A DNA stretch of 64,000 bases from Zeimonas sp046347945 (GCA_046347945.1 JAXMFB010000015.1:55451-119450), one strand, 5' to 3'. Numbered from the stretch's first letter, positions 50,185 to 58,966 are shown. Numbers and translations are program-made. Notes: generated by a model not told the origin, from the letters alone.

Positions 50185-50715
50185 CTAGCGCCGCAGCGTC
50201 CCCCCGAACACCGCTGCCTCGTTGCCATCGGCGGTCACCACGCTGCGGAAGTTCATGCTGCGCGCGCCGTCGAAACGGATGGCGATGTTCTCCTCCATCT
50301 TCGCGCCATCCTGGGTCCAGGCATAGCGTGCCTTCATGGTCCGGGCGTCGGTCCATTCGACCAGGTGGTCGTGCGACTCGCCCTGGTTCGTGACCGCGTA
50401 CCAGTGACCCTGCCGGCGGACGGGGTCGACGCCGAAGAGGTCCGTTTCCGCGATCGACATCGTGCCGTTGCGCGCCTTCAGCTCGCACGACACCGCCGAA
50501 CTGGCCGCCGCCTTCCGGCACCGGTAGTCGAGCGTCAGCCGGGCCGGAGCCTGGCCGGACTGGGTCAGTTCGCCGTGCCCCTTCCAGTGGCCGACCAGGA
50601 GAAAGAAGCGGGCCACCTCGGGGGCGGCGGCCGTGTCGGCTGCCGAGACAGCGGCGGGGCCTGTGGCACAAGCGAGCAGCGTCAGTGCGGAAAGCCGGCG
50701 ACGAACGGGATTCAT
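50185..50715 (-). CDS. Exported hypothetical protein (DUF1579-like)
   Basis: This 176-residue protein has a signal peptide (RRLSALTLLACATGPAAVSAA). A beta-rich body follows (FFLLVGHWKGHGELTQSGQ, LDYRCRKAAASSAVSCELKA, HDHLVEWTDARTMKARYAW) resembling small lipocalin/DUF1579-type domains, with two cysteines. Function unknown. It is divergent from a TetR gene across a region with two palindromes, so it is probably repressed by that regulator. Confidence 0.7.
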   Translation of the reverse strand: MNPVRRRLSALTLLACATGPAAVSAADTAAAPEVARFFLLVGHWKGHGELTQSGQAPARLTLDYRCRKAAASSAVSCELKARNGTMSIAETDLFGVDPVRRQGHWYAVTNQGESHDHLVEWTDARTMKARYAWTQDGAKMEENIAIRFDGARSMNFRSVVTADGNEAAVFGGTLRR

Positions 50716-50758
50716 GGCGACCTCCTCGGGTGGGGCACCGTGGTCGACAGGCCTGTGA

Positions 50759-50773
50759 CCTTACGGTGTAAGG
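50759..50773. promoter_or_regulatory. TetR operator candidate 1
   Basis: CCTTAC-GGT-GTAAGG is a perfect palindrome in the 97-bp gap between the exported hypothetical gene and the divergent tetR. It shares the CTTAC-N3-GTAAG core type (TTAC-N3-GTAA) with the second site. Confidence 0.6.
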
Positions 50774-50789
50774 ACGTTTTACTCCAATG

Positions 50790-50806
50790 ACTTTACGATG
50801 TAAAGT
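50790..50806. promoter_or_regulatory. TetR operator candidate 2
   Basis: ACTTTAC-GAT-GTAAAGT is a perfect 17-bp palindrome ending six bases before the tetR ATG. Together with site 1 it gives two TTAC-N3-GTAA dyads with centres 32 bp apart, about three helical turns. Confidence 0.65.
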
Positions 50807-50812
50807 ACCGGC

Positions 50813-51490
50813 ATGAAAAAAAATGCTGCACGAGCCCGCAGCGCCGCGGAGCGTTCGCCGCTCACCCGCGAGGCCATCGCGTCGGCGGCCCTCGCGATCG
50901 TCGATCAGGACGGGCTGGAGGGCCTGTCGATGCGCCGCCTGGGAAGCGAATTGGGGGTCGAGGCGATGGCGCTCTACCACCACTTCAGGAACAAGGGCGA
51001 GGTGCTCGACGCGGTGATGGAGCGGATGCTCGACGAGATCGAATGGCCCGAACGCCGAGCGGCGGCGCCGGCGACGCGGCTGAAGAAGATGTTCGCGTCG
51101 TACCGGCAATTGGCCGTTCGCCATCCGCGCGCGTTCATCCTGCTGGTCAACCGCCGGTTCAACACCGATCGCAGCTTCGATCTCTACGAGCGCATCCTGG
51201 AGGCGATGGCCGATCTGGGGCTCGACGCGGCGCTGTCGGCGCGCTACTTCCGGATGTTCGGCTACTACATGAACGGCGCGGGACTGGCGGAGGTGGCGAG
51301 CCGGGCCGCTGCGCCCGACGCGACGCCGGTCAGGCTCGAGAACTTCCAGGAAGGCGCGCGTTATCCGCACGTGGCCGCGGTGGTGCGGCACCTGCGGGTC
51401 GCGAAGCTCGACGCGATCTACGACTTCGGCCTGGAGATGATCTTCCGCGAGATGCTGAAGAGCGCGAAGAAGCCGGCGCGGCAGACCTGA
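50813..51490 (+). CDS. TetR-family regulator with TetR_C-type ligand domain
   Basis: This 225-residue regulator has an N-terminal basic arm, then the HTH (IASAALAIVDQDGLEGLSMRRLGSELGVEAMALYHHFRNKGEVLDAVMERML, about residues 21-72) and a helical effector domain (TetR_C-like). The ATG at 50813 lies six bases after a palindromic operator, typical of autoregulation. Divergent from the exported hypothetical gene at 50.2-50.7 kb. Confidence 0.9.
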   Translation: MKKNAARARSAAERSPLTREAIASAALAIVDQDGLEGLSMRRLGSELGVEAMALYHHFRNKGEVLDAVMERMLDEIEWPERRAAAPATRLKKMFASYRQLAVRHPRAFILLVNRRFNTDRSFDLYERILEAMADLGLDAALSARYFRMFGYYMNGAGLAEVASRAAAPDATPVRLENFQEGARYPHVAAVVRHLRVAKLDAIYDFGLEMIFREMLKSAKKPARQT

Positions 51491-51536
51491 TCGGCGACGC
51501 AGGGCGAATCGGCGGCGTGAACCCGTCCCGCCGCGT

Positions 51537-52478
51537 TCATCGCCCGCCTCGCTCCCCAAGCAGCGCCGCACGCGTAACGGGGCTTTGCATCCGCTGCAAC
51601 CACCACTGCAGCGCGCGCCCGCGCTCGGGCCGTTCGCTCTTTCGCCAGGCGTAGCTGAGCGGGATCTTGTGTTCCGGTCGTTCGACGCGCTTGACGACCA
51701 GGCGCCCCGTGTCGATGTACGGCTGCGCCAGGCAGGTCGGCAGGAAGCCGATGCCCAGCCCCCTGATCTGCGCATCCAGCTTCGCGGGAATGCCGGCCAC
51801 GGTGAACACGTCCTGGCCCGCCAGCAGTCCGATCGTGAGCCCGTCGCCGTGCCGGATCGAGTCGGCCACGGCCACCGCGCGATGCGGGCGGATCGCGTCG
51901 TCGCTCAGCGGCTCGGGGGCGCGCGCCAGCGGATGATGCGGCGCCACCGCAAAGACGAAGCGAAGGCTGCCCAGCGATTCGCGTTGCAGGCCGACCGCGG
52001 CGCCGGCGGTGATCACCACGCCGAGTGCGAGATCGGCCTGCCCCGAGGCGAGCGCCTCCAGCGTTCCTGAAAGGGCCTCGGCGCGAAGCCTGAGCCGGGT
52101 CGGCGGCTTCAGGCGAAAGAACGCGTCGCACAGTTCCATCACGGCGGCGCCGTCGACGACGCTGTCGACCGCAATCGTGAACTGCGGCTCCCACCCCGTG
52201 GCCACGCGCTTCACGCGGTTCGCGATCGCGTCGATGTCGGCCAGCAGGCGCGTGCCCTCGCGCAGCAACTCGGCGCCGGCCTCGGTCAGGCGCGCCTGGC
52301 GCGAGCTGCGGTCGAACAGCAGCACGTCGAGCGCGTCCTCGAGCTGCCGCACCCGATAGGTGAGGGCGCTGGGGGCCAGCCCATTCGCGCGGGCTGCCGC
52401 GGCAAAGCTGCCGGCCGCGGCAATCGCCTCGAGCATCGCCAGGGCATCGGGGGTCAGTACGTCGCGCGGGGTCGGCAT
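51537..52478 (-). CDS. LysR-family transcriptional regulator
   Basis: This 313-residue regulator has an N-terminal LysR HTH (LTPDALAMLEAIAAAGSFAAAARANGLAPSALTYRVRQLEDAL) and a type 2 periplasmic-binding effector domain. The ATG at 52478 is preferred over 52493 because GGAG lies five bases before it and the upstream ATG sits within a palindrome likely to be the binding site. It is divergent from the pirin and DoxX genes, which it probably controls. Confidence 0.9.
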   Translation of the reverse strand: MPTPRDVLTPDALAMLEAIAAAGSFAAAARANGLAPSALTYRVRQLEDALDVLLFDRSSRQARLTEAGAELLREGTRLLADIDAIANRVKRVATGWEPQFTIAVDSVVDGAAVMELCDAFFRLKPPTRLRLRAEALSGTLEALASGQADLALGVVITAGAAVGLQRESLGSLRFVFAVAPHHPLARAPEPLSDDAIRPHRAVAVADSIRHGDGLTIGLLAGQDVFTVAGIPAKLDAQIRGLGIGFLPTCLAQPYIDTGRLVVKRVERPEHKIPLSYAWRKSERPERGRALQWWLQRMQSPVTRAALLGERGGR

Positions 52479-52490
52479 CCGGGCTCCGAT

Positions 52491-52509
52491 CATTCAAACA
52501 ATTCGAATG
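52491..52509. promoter_or_regulatory. Candidate LysR binding site
   Basis: CATTC-N9-GAATG contains an ATTC...GAAT dyad of the T-N11-A class (ATTCAAACAATTCGAAT). It lies in the gap between lysR and the divergent pirin gene, about 75 bp before the pirin ATG. Confidence 0.45.
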
Positions 52510-52584
52510 ATGCCATCGAACCCGCAGAGCCTCGAAGCCGGCGGCTCGCCTCAGAATCGATCCCATCGACGAGGAGTTCCGACC

Positions 52585-53286
52585 ATGCTCACCCTTCGCA
52601 AATCGCAGGACCGCGGCTACGCGGATCACGGCTGGCTGAAGAGCTACCACTCGTTCTCGTTCGCCGGCTACTACGACCCGGCGCACATGGGCTGGGGCAA
52701 CCTGCGCGTGATCAACGAGGACCGCGTGGCGCCGGGCACCGGCTTCGGCACGCACGGTCACCGCGACATGGAGATCATCAGCTACGTGCTGTCGGGCGAG
52801 CTCGCGCATCGCGACAGCATGGGCAACGTCGTGGGCATTCCGCCCGGCGACGTGCAGCGGATGAGCGCGGGCACCGGCGTGCAGCACAGCGAGTTCAACC
52901 ACGCCGAGGGGCAGGTCACCCACTTCCTGCAGATCTGGATCGAGCCGAACGTGGCCGGGATCGTACCGAGCTATGAGCAGAAGGCGATTCCGGCCTCCGA
53001 CAAGCGCGGCGCCCTGCGCCTGGTCGCGTCGCCCGACGGCGCACTCGGGTCGGTGACGATTCACGCCGATGCGAAGCTCTATGCGGGCTTCTTCGACGGC
53101 AGTGAGCGTGCCGAGCTCGTGCTCGATCCGGCTCGAAAAGGCTACGTGCACCTGGTGCGCGGCAGGCTCGACGTGAATGGCCAGCCCCTGAGCGCCGGCG
53201 ATGCCGCGCTGCTGGAAGGCGAGGACCGGATCGCGCTGGCCAACGGCGCCGATGCCGAGGTGCTGGTGTTCGATCTCGCTCCCTGA
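52585..53286 (+). CDS. Pirin family protein (quercetin 2,3-dioxygenase-like bicupin)
   Basis: This 233-residue bicupin begins MLTLRKSQDRGYADHGWLKS, as bacterial YhhW/pirin proteins do. Metal ligands are visible in FGTHGHRDMEII (two His) and GVQHSEFNH (His, Glu). It binds Fe or another metal; some members oxidise quercetin. It is controlled, by context, by the divergent LysR gene and is followed 34 bp later by a DoxX gene, a frequent pairing in oxidative-stress loci. Confidence 0.92.
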   Translation: MLTLRKSQDRGYADHGWLKSYHSFSFAGYYDPAHMGWGNLRVINEDRVAPGTGFGTHGHRDMEIISYVLSGELAHRDSMGNVVGIPPGDVQRMSAGTGVQHSEFNHAEGQVTHFLQIWIEPNVAGIVPSYEQKAIPASDKRGALRLVASPDGALGSVTIHADAKLYAGFFDGSERAELVLDPARKGYVHLVRGRLDVNGQPLSAGDAALLEGEDRIALANGADAEVLVFDLAP

Positions 53287-53320
53287 TTCTTCTCTTTCAA
53301 CCCTTCGACAAGGACTCGAC

Positions 53321-53734
53321 ATGTTCGCCAAACTTCAGGATCCCCTCGCGCTGGCCGGTCGTCTGCTGATGGCCCTGCTGTTCCTGCCCGCCGGCATCGG
53401 CAAGCTGACCGGATTCGCCGGGACGGTGGGCTACATCTCTTCGGTGGGGCTGCCGATGCCGCAACTCGGCGCGGTGGTGGCGCTGGTCGTCGAGATCGTC
53501 GGCGGGCTGGCGTTGATCGCGGGCTTCGGCACGCGCCTGGCGGCCATCGTGCTGGCGGCCTTCACGCTGGTCGCTTCGTTCCTCTTCCACGCGTACTGGG
53601 CCGTGCCGGCCGACCAGCAGATGATTCCGTATCTGCTCTTCTACAAGAACATGGCTGTGATCGGCGGCCTGCTGGCGATTGCCGCGTGGGGCGCGGGCGC
53701 CTGGAGTGTCGACGCGCGGCGCGGCAAGGCCTGA
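53321..53734 (+). CDS. DoxX family membrane protein
   Basis: This 137-residue protein has four hydrophobic segments. Landmarks are LAGRLLMALLFLPAGIGKLTGF at the start, VVEIVGGLALIAGFGTRLAAIVLAAFTLVASFLFHAYW, and a last helix after YKNMAVIGGLLAIAAWGAGAWS. DoxX proteins sit in the membrane and are linked to thiol or redox stress and quinone reactions. It follows the pirin gene in what looks like a two-gene unit. Confidence 0.9.
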   Translation: MFAKLQDPLALAGRLLMALLFLPAGIGKLTGFAGTVGYISSVGLPMPQLGAVVALVVEIVGGLALIAGFGTRLAAIVLAAFTLVASFLFHAYWAVPADQQMIPYLLFYKNMAVIGGLLAIAAWGAGAWSVDARRGKA

Positions 53735-53755
53735 GGCCTCGCGCGCCGGGTCGCG

Positions 53756-54445
53756 TCACTTCTCCGCGAAGCAGTAGAAGAGCCCGTCGCCGCCCGTGCC
53801 GCGCAAGGCTTCCTGGCTGCAGCCGCGCGTCGGGTGCGACGAGTTCCAGGACGTGGCCCACGCGCTCTCGACCAGGCCCCCGCGGTCGTGGTGCCCGGTC
53901 ATCGCCGAGCCTTCGGGCCCGCCCCGGGTCCAGTTGCCGCAGCTCATGTCGGCGAACGGGGCGCCGGGGAAGGCGGTGCCGTCGGGCCTCGATCCGGTCA
54001 GGATGTCGTGCCGGTTGGGCTTGTCGGTGCGGCCGTTGACGAGCTGGCCTTTCTCGTCGAGCGCCGTCTCCTTCGTGATGTTGTTGCGGGACGAGTGCAG
54101 GTCCTCGACGTTGCGGGCGATCACGACGCCCTTGACGTTCTGCCAGGGACCGGCGCCGATGCGGTCGCGGGCATTGACGAACTTCGTATCGGTGAGCGAC
54201 GGCGCCTGCGTGCTCAGGTAGGCGCGCCAGGTGCGATGGCCGGCCCCGACCGACTTCGCGAGCGCCTGGCAGTGCTGGTCGGCGCCTTCGAGGCCGCCGA
54301 GGTTGGCGCCCTTGCCGGGGCCGACGCTGGTCACGAAGAACGTCATGTTCCCGGTGCCTGGTGGCGACGGCAGCAGGCCCGCGCAGCCGCCCAGTGCCGC
54401 CAGCGCTGCGGCCATCGTCCAGTTTCGTCGCGCCGTGCCATGCAT
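53756..54445 (-). CDS. Lipoprotein with a lectin-like conserved domain
   Basis: This 229-residue protein has a signal peptide with lipobox-like ALGGC (LAALGGCAGLLPSPP) and a conserved domain starting MTFFVTSVGPGKGANLGGLEGADQHC. Later strings are TWRAYLSTQ, GPWQNVKGVVIARNVEDLH, PNRHDILTGSRPDGTAF, MSCGNWT, GHHDRGG and WNSSHPTRGCSQEALRGTGG, ending LFYCFAEK. The six or so cysteines and overall pattern recall C-type-lectin/endostatin-like bacterial lipoproteins often labelled lectin. Outer-membrane location is inferred; ligand unknown. Confidence 0.72.
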   Translation of the reverse strand: MHGTARRNWTMAAALAALGGCAGLLPSPPGTGNMTFFVTSVGPGKGANLGGLEGADQHCQALAKSVGAGHRTWRAYLSTQAPSLTDTKFVNARDRIGAGPWQNVKGVVIARNVEDLHSSRNNITKETALDEKGQLVNGRTDKPNRHDILTGSRPDGTAFPGAPFADMSCGNWTRGGPEGSAMTGHHDRGGLVESAWATSWNSSHPTRGCSQEALRGTGGDGLFYCFAEK

Positions 54446-54572
54446 GTTCTTCCCCTGCCGGTTTCAGTGTGACACTTCCTGCCTCGGGTATTGGCGGCCC
54501 GGTGCAGATCGCAAGCGCACTCTGCCCCGCGTCGCGCCGATTGTCTTGCCGCGACGCACAAGCCCGTCCCGA

Positions 54573-54959
54573 CTAGCGCTCCTCCGCGAACGCCTTGAGC
54601 CGGCCCAGCGCCACCTCCCACTGCCTGCCGATGGTGTCCAGCGTCCGCTTCGCCTCCTCGATCTGCTCCGGTTCCAGCTGCCAGAGCCGTTCCCTTCCGA
54701 GCCTGAGGTCACGCACCAGGCCCGCGTCGGCCAGCACCTGAAGGTGCTTGGTGACGCCCTGCCGGCTGATATCGGTGTTCGCCGTCAGCTGCGCGATCGA
54801 CAGGGCGCCGCCTGCGCAGAGCACCGCCACGAGCTTCAGCCGCGTCGGGTCGCCCAGCGCCGCGAACACGTTCGCGAGCTTCTCGCTCGACTTGACCATT
54901 CCAGGCAGGCCGGCATCGCGCCGGCCCGCACTCTTCGGCCTGCCGCTACGCGACGACAT
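54573..54959 (-). CDS. ArsR-family transcriptional regulator
   Basis: This 128-residue winged-helix regulator has KLANVFAALGDPTRLKLVAVLCAGGALSIAQLTANTDISRQGVTKHLQVLADAGLV, without the metal-binding ELCVCDL motif of true ArsR, as in the SRPBCC-paired subgroup. The ATG at 54959 overlaps the upstream SRPBCC gene end by 14 bp; an ATG at 54899 would give a more typical 108-residue protein. It very probably regulates itself and its partner. Confidence 0.9.
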   Translation of the reverse strand: MSSRSGRPKSAGRRDAGLPGMVKSSEKLANVFAALGDPTRLKLVAVLCAGGALSIAQLTANTDISRQGVTKHLQVLADAGLVRDLRLGRERLWQLEPEQIEEAKRTLDTIGRQWEVALGRLKAFAEER

Positions 54960-55419
54960 GGCGCGCGATGTTGTCGATCTGGGCTTCCCAGCCGCGGCTG
55001 TTCATCCGGAACGCTTCCAGGCGGCGGTGCGGAGGGACGTTGTCGAAACCGGACTCCACGACCGTCAGCAGCGTGGCGTTGCCGGGCGCGTCCTTCAGCA
55101 TGAAGGTCACGAGCGTCGGCTGCTCCGTCTCGTAGTCCACCGTCGGGTCGACCGCATACGGATGCCAGCGGTACGAGAGCAGGTTCGGCGGCTCGACCCG
55201 CTCGACGACCACGTCGAACCACGCGTGCTCGTGGCCGCAGACGGTGATCCGCCCCCGCGCGCGCTTTCCGGGCGCGAAGCTCTGGCCCTTCAGGTCGGCG
55301 CCGAACCAGGTGCCGAATTCCTCGGCGTTGGAGAGCGCGCGCCACACGCGATCGCGCGGGGCGGCGACGACGACGCTTCGTTCGATTTGGTCGGTTTCCA
55401 GCGCAGTGCTCATGTCCAT
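54946..55419 (-). CDS. SRPBCC (AHSA1-type) domain protein
   Basis: This 157-residue START/Bet v1-like protein has IERSVVVAAPRDRVWRALSNAEEFGTWFGADL at the start and a C-terminal helix FRMNSRGWEAQIDNIARHV. It binds a hydrophobic ligand in the family. The ATG is at 55419, with a second ATG two codons later. Together with the overlapping downstream ArsR gene it forms the common SRPBCC/ArsR pair. Confidence 0.9.
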   Translation of the reverse strand: MDMSTALETDQIERSVVVAAPRDRVWRALSNAEEFGTWFGADLKGQSFAPGKRARGRITVCGHEHAWFDVVVERVEPPNLLSYRWHPYAVDPTVDYETEQPTLVTFMLKDAPGNATLLTVVESGFDNVPPHRRLEAFRMNSRGWEAQIDNIARHVVA

Positions 55420-55639
55420 GCTCGTCTTGCTCCTGTTTGCGGTGTCACGCCGCGGCCACGCGGGCCGCCGCACCCCTGGGCGGCCACGAGACCGGCGCGC
55501 TGCCGGCAACGATCCGCTTCGCCGCCCGTTTGCGCAACTCATTGGTTGCGTATCTGGAGCGTACGACGGCTTCCTGAAAGATGCAACCATCAGGTTGCAA
55601 ATGAACGGCGTTGCGCATCCTGGGCGCTGGCGGTGCGTC

Positions 55640-56548
55640 TCAGCCGCCGAAGAAATCGCCCAGCGCGCGTGCCGTCTCCTCCGGCAATTCCTCGGGAATG
55701 AAGTGCCCCGCCGGCATCGCCCAGTCGCTGACCTTGCCCGCGCACTGCGCGCGCCACAAGGCCATCGGATCGAACTGCCGCTGCACGACGCCGCGCTCGC
55801 CCCACAGCACCAGCAGGTCGCACGCGATCTTCTCGCCCGCGGCACGCGATGCGCGGTCGTGCTCGAGGTCGATGCCCGCGCTCGCGCGGTAGTCCTCGCA
55901 GGCTGCGTGGATCGTTTCGGGCATGCAGAAGCACCGCTCGTAGTCGGCCAGCGCCTGCGGCTCGATGTGGCCCAGGCCCTGGCTTCCCCATCCGCCGAGG
56001 CTCTTGTGAAGGTAGAACAGCGAGTCGCCGCCGATCAGGCGCTCGGGCAGCGGCGCCGGCTGGATCAGGAAGAACCAGTGGTAGTAGGCGCGCGCGAAGG
56101 CCATGTCCGTCGCGGCGTACATGTCCAGTGTCGGCGCGATGTCGATCACGGCGAGGCGCGCCACGTGCTGCGGGTGGTCGAGCGCCAGCCGGTGCGCGAC
56201 GCGCGCGCCGCGATCGTGCGCGGCGACGAAGAATCGCTCGTGGCCGAGGCGGCGCATCAACCCCACGAGATCGGCGGCGACGCGCCGCTTGCTGTAGTGG
56301 GCGTGCTCGGGGTCGTCAGGCGGCTTGCCGGAGTCGCCGTAGCCGCGCAGGTCGGGCAGCACCAGGCGGAAGTGCGACGCGAGACGCTGCGCGACGCGGT
56401 GCCACATCGCGTGCGTCTGCGGAAATCCATGCAGCATCAGCATCGGCGGCGCGTCGGCGCGGCCGCCGACCCGGGCGAACAGGCGGATGCCGTCGACTTC
56501 GTGGAACGCCGCGTCGAAGCCGTCGAACCAGCGAGGGTCTTGCGCCAT
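55640..56548 (-). CDS. Alpha/beta hydrolase, haloacetate (fluoroacetate) dehalogenase-like
   Basis: This 302-residue protein has the residues that define fluoroacetate dehalogenases: HGFPQTHAMW, LPDLRGYGDS, the Asp-nucleophile motif AAHDRGARVAHRL (Asp plus two Arg), VIDIAPT (second Asp), YYHWFFL (His-Trp halide pocket), and GHFIPEE with the catalytic His. It would hydrolyse haloacetates or, in relatives, epoxides. It is a single gene, divergent from the transporter at 56.6 kb with only 29 bp between them. Confidence 0.85.
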   Translation of the reverse strand: MAQDPRWFDGFDAAFHEVDGIRLFARVGGRADAPPMLMLHGFPQTHAMWHRVAQRLASHFRLVLPDLRGYGDSGKPPDDPEHAHYSKRRVAADLVGLMRRLGHERFFVAAHDRGARVAHRLALDHPQHVARLAVIDIAPTLDMYAATDMAFARAYYHWFFLIQPAPLPERLIGGDSLFYLHKSLGGWGSQGLGHIEPQALADYERCFCMPETIHAACEDYRASAGIDLEHDRASRAAGEKIACDLLVLWGERGVVQRQFDPMALWRAQCAGKVSDWAMPAGHFIPEELPEETARALGDFFGG

Positions 56549-56577
56549 CGGAGTCTCCTCGTCACAGTGATGCTGTC

Positions 56578-57888
56578 ATGGCTGCCGCCCTGCTGCAACG
56601 GTTCGTGAACGTGCGCCGCGACGAGGCGGGGCCGGTGCTCGTCGCGGGGCTGTTCTTCTTCTGCGTGCTCACCGCGCTGATGGTGCTGCGGCCCGCGCGC
56701 GAGGCGCTGGGCATGCAGCGCGGCATGGACGCGATCCGCTGGCTGTTCGTCGGCACCGTCGTCGTCACGTTGCTGGTCAACCCGGTGTTCGGGTGGCTGG
56801 TGAGCCGATATCGCCGCGTCGCGTTCGTCGCCGCGACCTACCTGTTCTTCGCGTTCGGCCTGCTCGGCTTCTACGCGCTGCTGGTACTGGCGCCGGCCAG
56901 CGTCGGGGCGCACACCGGCCAGGTCTTCTACGTCTGGTTCAGCGTCTTCAATCTGTTTGCCACGATGCTCTTCTGGGCGCTGATGGCCGACCGATTCACG
57001 CTCGAGCAGAGCAAGCGCCTGTTCGGTGCGATCGCAGTGGGCGGAACGCTCGGGGCGATTTTCGGCCCCTGGCTCGCGAGCGTGCTGGCGCGGCCGCTGG
57101 GGACGCCGGCGCTGTTGCCGGTCGCGGCCGGGTTCCTGTTGTTGGCGATGGGAGCAGCCTGGTGGCTTGCCCGGATGCCCGCCGATCCGCGCGCCGGCAG
57201 TCGGGTCGGTGAGGACGCCCCGGACGTGCGCGCGGTGATCGGGGGCAGCGCGTGGGAGGGCTTTCGTTCGGTGTTCCGATCCCCGTACCTGCTCGCGATC
57301 TGCGCCTACGTGCTGATCGTCGCGGTGATGGCCACGTTCATCTACTTCACCCGGCTGCAGATGGTAGCGGCGCTCGGCGCCGACCTCGACCTGCGCACCG
57401 CGACGTTCGCGCGGATCGACATGATCACGCAGGCGGCGACGCTGGTGCTGCAGGCAGTCATCACCGGACACCTGATGAAGCGGCTCGGCGCGTCGGTGGC
57501 GCTGGCGTTGTTGCCCGCGATCGCCGCGCTGGGCCTCCTCGGGCTGGCGATCGCCGGTTCGCTTGCCGCGCTGGTCGCGTTCGAGGCGACGTTTCGCGCG
57601 GTGCAGCGGGGCATCATGCGGCCCGCGCGCGAGACGCTGTTCACCACGGTCTCGCGCGCCGAGCGCTACAAGGCGAAGGCGTTCATCGATACCTTCGTCT
57701 ACCGGGTCGGCGACGTCGTCGGCGCGCAGACCGAGGGGTTGCTGGGGCGGCTCGGGATGGGGCTCGCGGCGCTCGCCGCGTTGGCGGTGCCGCTGGCAGT
57801 GGTCTGGATGGCGCTCGGCGTATGGTTGGGCATCGCGCAACGCGCGCGGGCGCGCGGCGCCGCGCAGGCGAAGGGAGTGAACGCATGA
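56578..57888 (+). CDS. MFS-type transporter, NTP/NDP-exchanger-like
   Basis: This 436-residue protein has about twelve hydrophobic helices. Landmarks are EAGPVLVAGLFFFCVLTALMVLRPAREALG and FWALMADRFTLEQSKRLFGAIAVGGTLGAIFGP, which occur in bacterial MFS members annotated as ATP/ADP-translocase-like. The substrate is unknown. The ATG at 56578 was chosen over a very long upstream frame that is antisense to the dehalogenase. Its stop overlaps the aldo/keto reductase start (ATGA). Confidence 0.85.
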   Translation: MAAALLQRFVNVRRDEAGPVLVAGLFFFCVLTALMVLRPAREALGMQRGMDAIRWLFVGTVVVTLLVNPVFGWLVSRYRRVAFVAATYLFFAFGLLGFYALLVLAPASVGAHTGQVFYVWFSVFNLFATMLFWALMADRFTLEQSKRLFGAIAVGGTLGAIFGPWLASVLARPLGTPALLPVAAGFLLLAMGAAWWLARMPADPRAGSRVGEDAPDVRAVIGGSAWEGFRSVFRSPYLLAICAYVLIVAVMATFIYFTRLQMVAALGADLDLRTATFARIDMITQAATLVLQAVITGHLMKRLGASVALALLPAIAALGLLGLAIAGSLAALVAFEATFRAVQRGIMRPARETLFTTVSRAERYKAKAFIDTFVYRVGDVVGAQTEGLLGRLGMGLAALAALAVPLAVVWMALGVWLGIAQRARARGAAQAKGVNA

Positions 57889-58913
57889 CGACGCGACGGG
57901 ATTGGCTGAAGGGGATCGGGGCCGCAGCCGGGATCATGGCACTGGCGCCCGGCGGGGCGCGGGGTGCCGACGCTGCAAGGAGCACCGACGCTGCGAAGGG
58001 CGCCGACGGAGCGCGAGGTGACGAGGCTGCGCGAGGAGCGGCCACCGCCCGAGCCGAGCCGATCACCCGCGCGATTCCGCAGACCGGCGAGCGGCTGCCC
58101 ATCGTCGGCCTGGGCAGTTCGGCGACGTTTTCGCAGGTTGCGCGCAACGAGGACGTCGGCGCGTTGCGCGAGGTGTTCGCGCGCCTGACCGCACTCGGCG
58201 GCACCGTCTTCGACACCGCGCCGGCCTATGGCGCCTCGGAGGAGGTTGCGGGGCGCATCGCGCAGGAGCTCGGGATCGCGCGACGCCTCTTCTGGGCGAC
58301 CAAGCTCAACGTCGCGCCGTGGGGCGGCGGCGCGGCCGATCCGGCTGCGGCGCGCAAGCAGGTCGAGGCTTCGTTCCGGCGCATCGGCAAGCCGGTGATC
58401 GACCTGATCCAGGTCCACAACCTGGGCGACCTGCGCACCCAGCTTCCGATCCTGAGGCAGGCGAAGGAGCAGGGCCGCGTGCGCTACATCGGCGTGACGA
58501 CGACCTTCGAGGGGCAGTACGACGCGCTGCTGCGCACGATGCGCAGCGAACCGATCGACTTCATCGGCACGAACTACGCAATCGACGACCGCGGCGCCGA
58601 GCGAACGATCCTGCCGCTCGCACGCGACCGCGGCATCGCGGTGCTCGTCTACGCGCCGTTCGGCCGCACGCGGCTGTGGCGGCGGGTGGCGGGACGCACC
58701 GTGCCGGAGTGGGCGCGCGAGTTCGATTCGCACTCGTGGGCACAGTTCTTCCTGAAGTACGTCGCGAGCCATCCGTCGGTCACTTCGATCACGCCGGCGA
58801 CGAGCCGGCCGGACAACATGACGGACAACATGGGCGCCGCGACCGGCCGGCTGCCCGACGATGCGATGCGGAAGCGGATGATCGAACTGGTCGAGTCGCT
58901 GCCCGCGGCCTGA
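57885..58913 (+). CDS. Tat-exported aldo/keto reductase
   Basis: This 342-residue protein begins MTTRRDWLKGIGAAAGIMAL, a twin-arginine signal, followed by an alanine-rich linker of about 30 residues. An AKR barrel then carries the tetrad: DTAPAYGAS (Asp, Tyr), WATKLN (Lys) and LIQVHN (His). Export of an NAD(P)H-dependent AKR is unusual because the cofactor must be loaded before export. The ATG overlaps the transporter stop. Confidence 0.87.
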   Translation: MTTRRDWLKGIGAAAGIMALAPGGARGADAARSTDAAKGADGARGDEAARGAATARAEPITRAIPQTGERLPIVGLGSSATFSQVARNEDVGALREVFARLTALGGTVFDTAPAYGASEEVAGRIAQELGIARRLFWATKLNVAPWGGGAADPAAARKQVEASFRRIGKPVIDLIQVHNLGDLRTQLPILRQAKEQGRVRYIGVTTTFEGQYDALLRTMRSEPIDFIGTNYAIDDRGAERTILPLARDRGIAVLVYAPFGRTRLWRRVAGRTVPEWAREFDSHSWAQFFLKYVASHPSVTSITPATSRPDNMTDNMGAATGRLPDDAMRKRMIELVESLPAA

Positions 58914-58966
58914 GGCGCGTGGACACGCGATCGAGTCGGCAATGTGCCGTGAAGCGGGAGGACACC

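Noticed and set aside
48974..51775. 933-codon minus-strand open frame
   Set aside because: Only its last 95 codons are real (48974-49261); the rest is a shadow of the GNAT and exported-protein genes and antisense of tetR.
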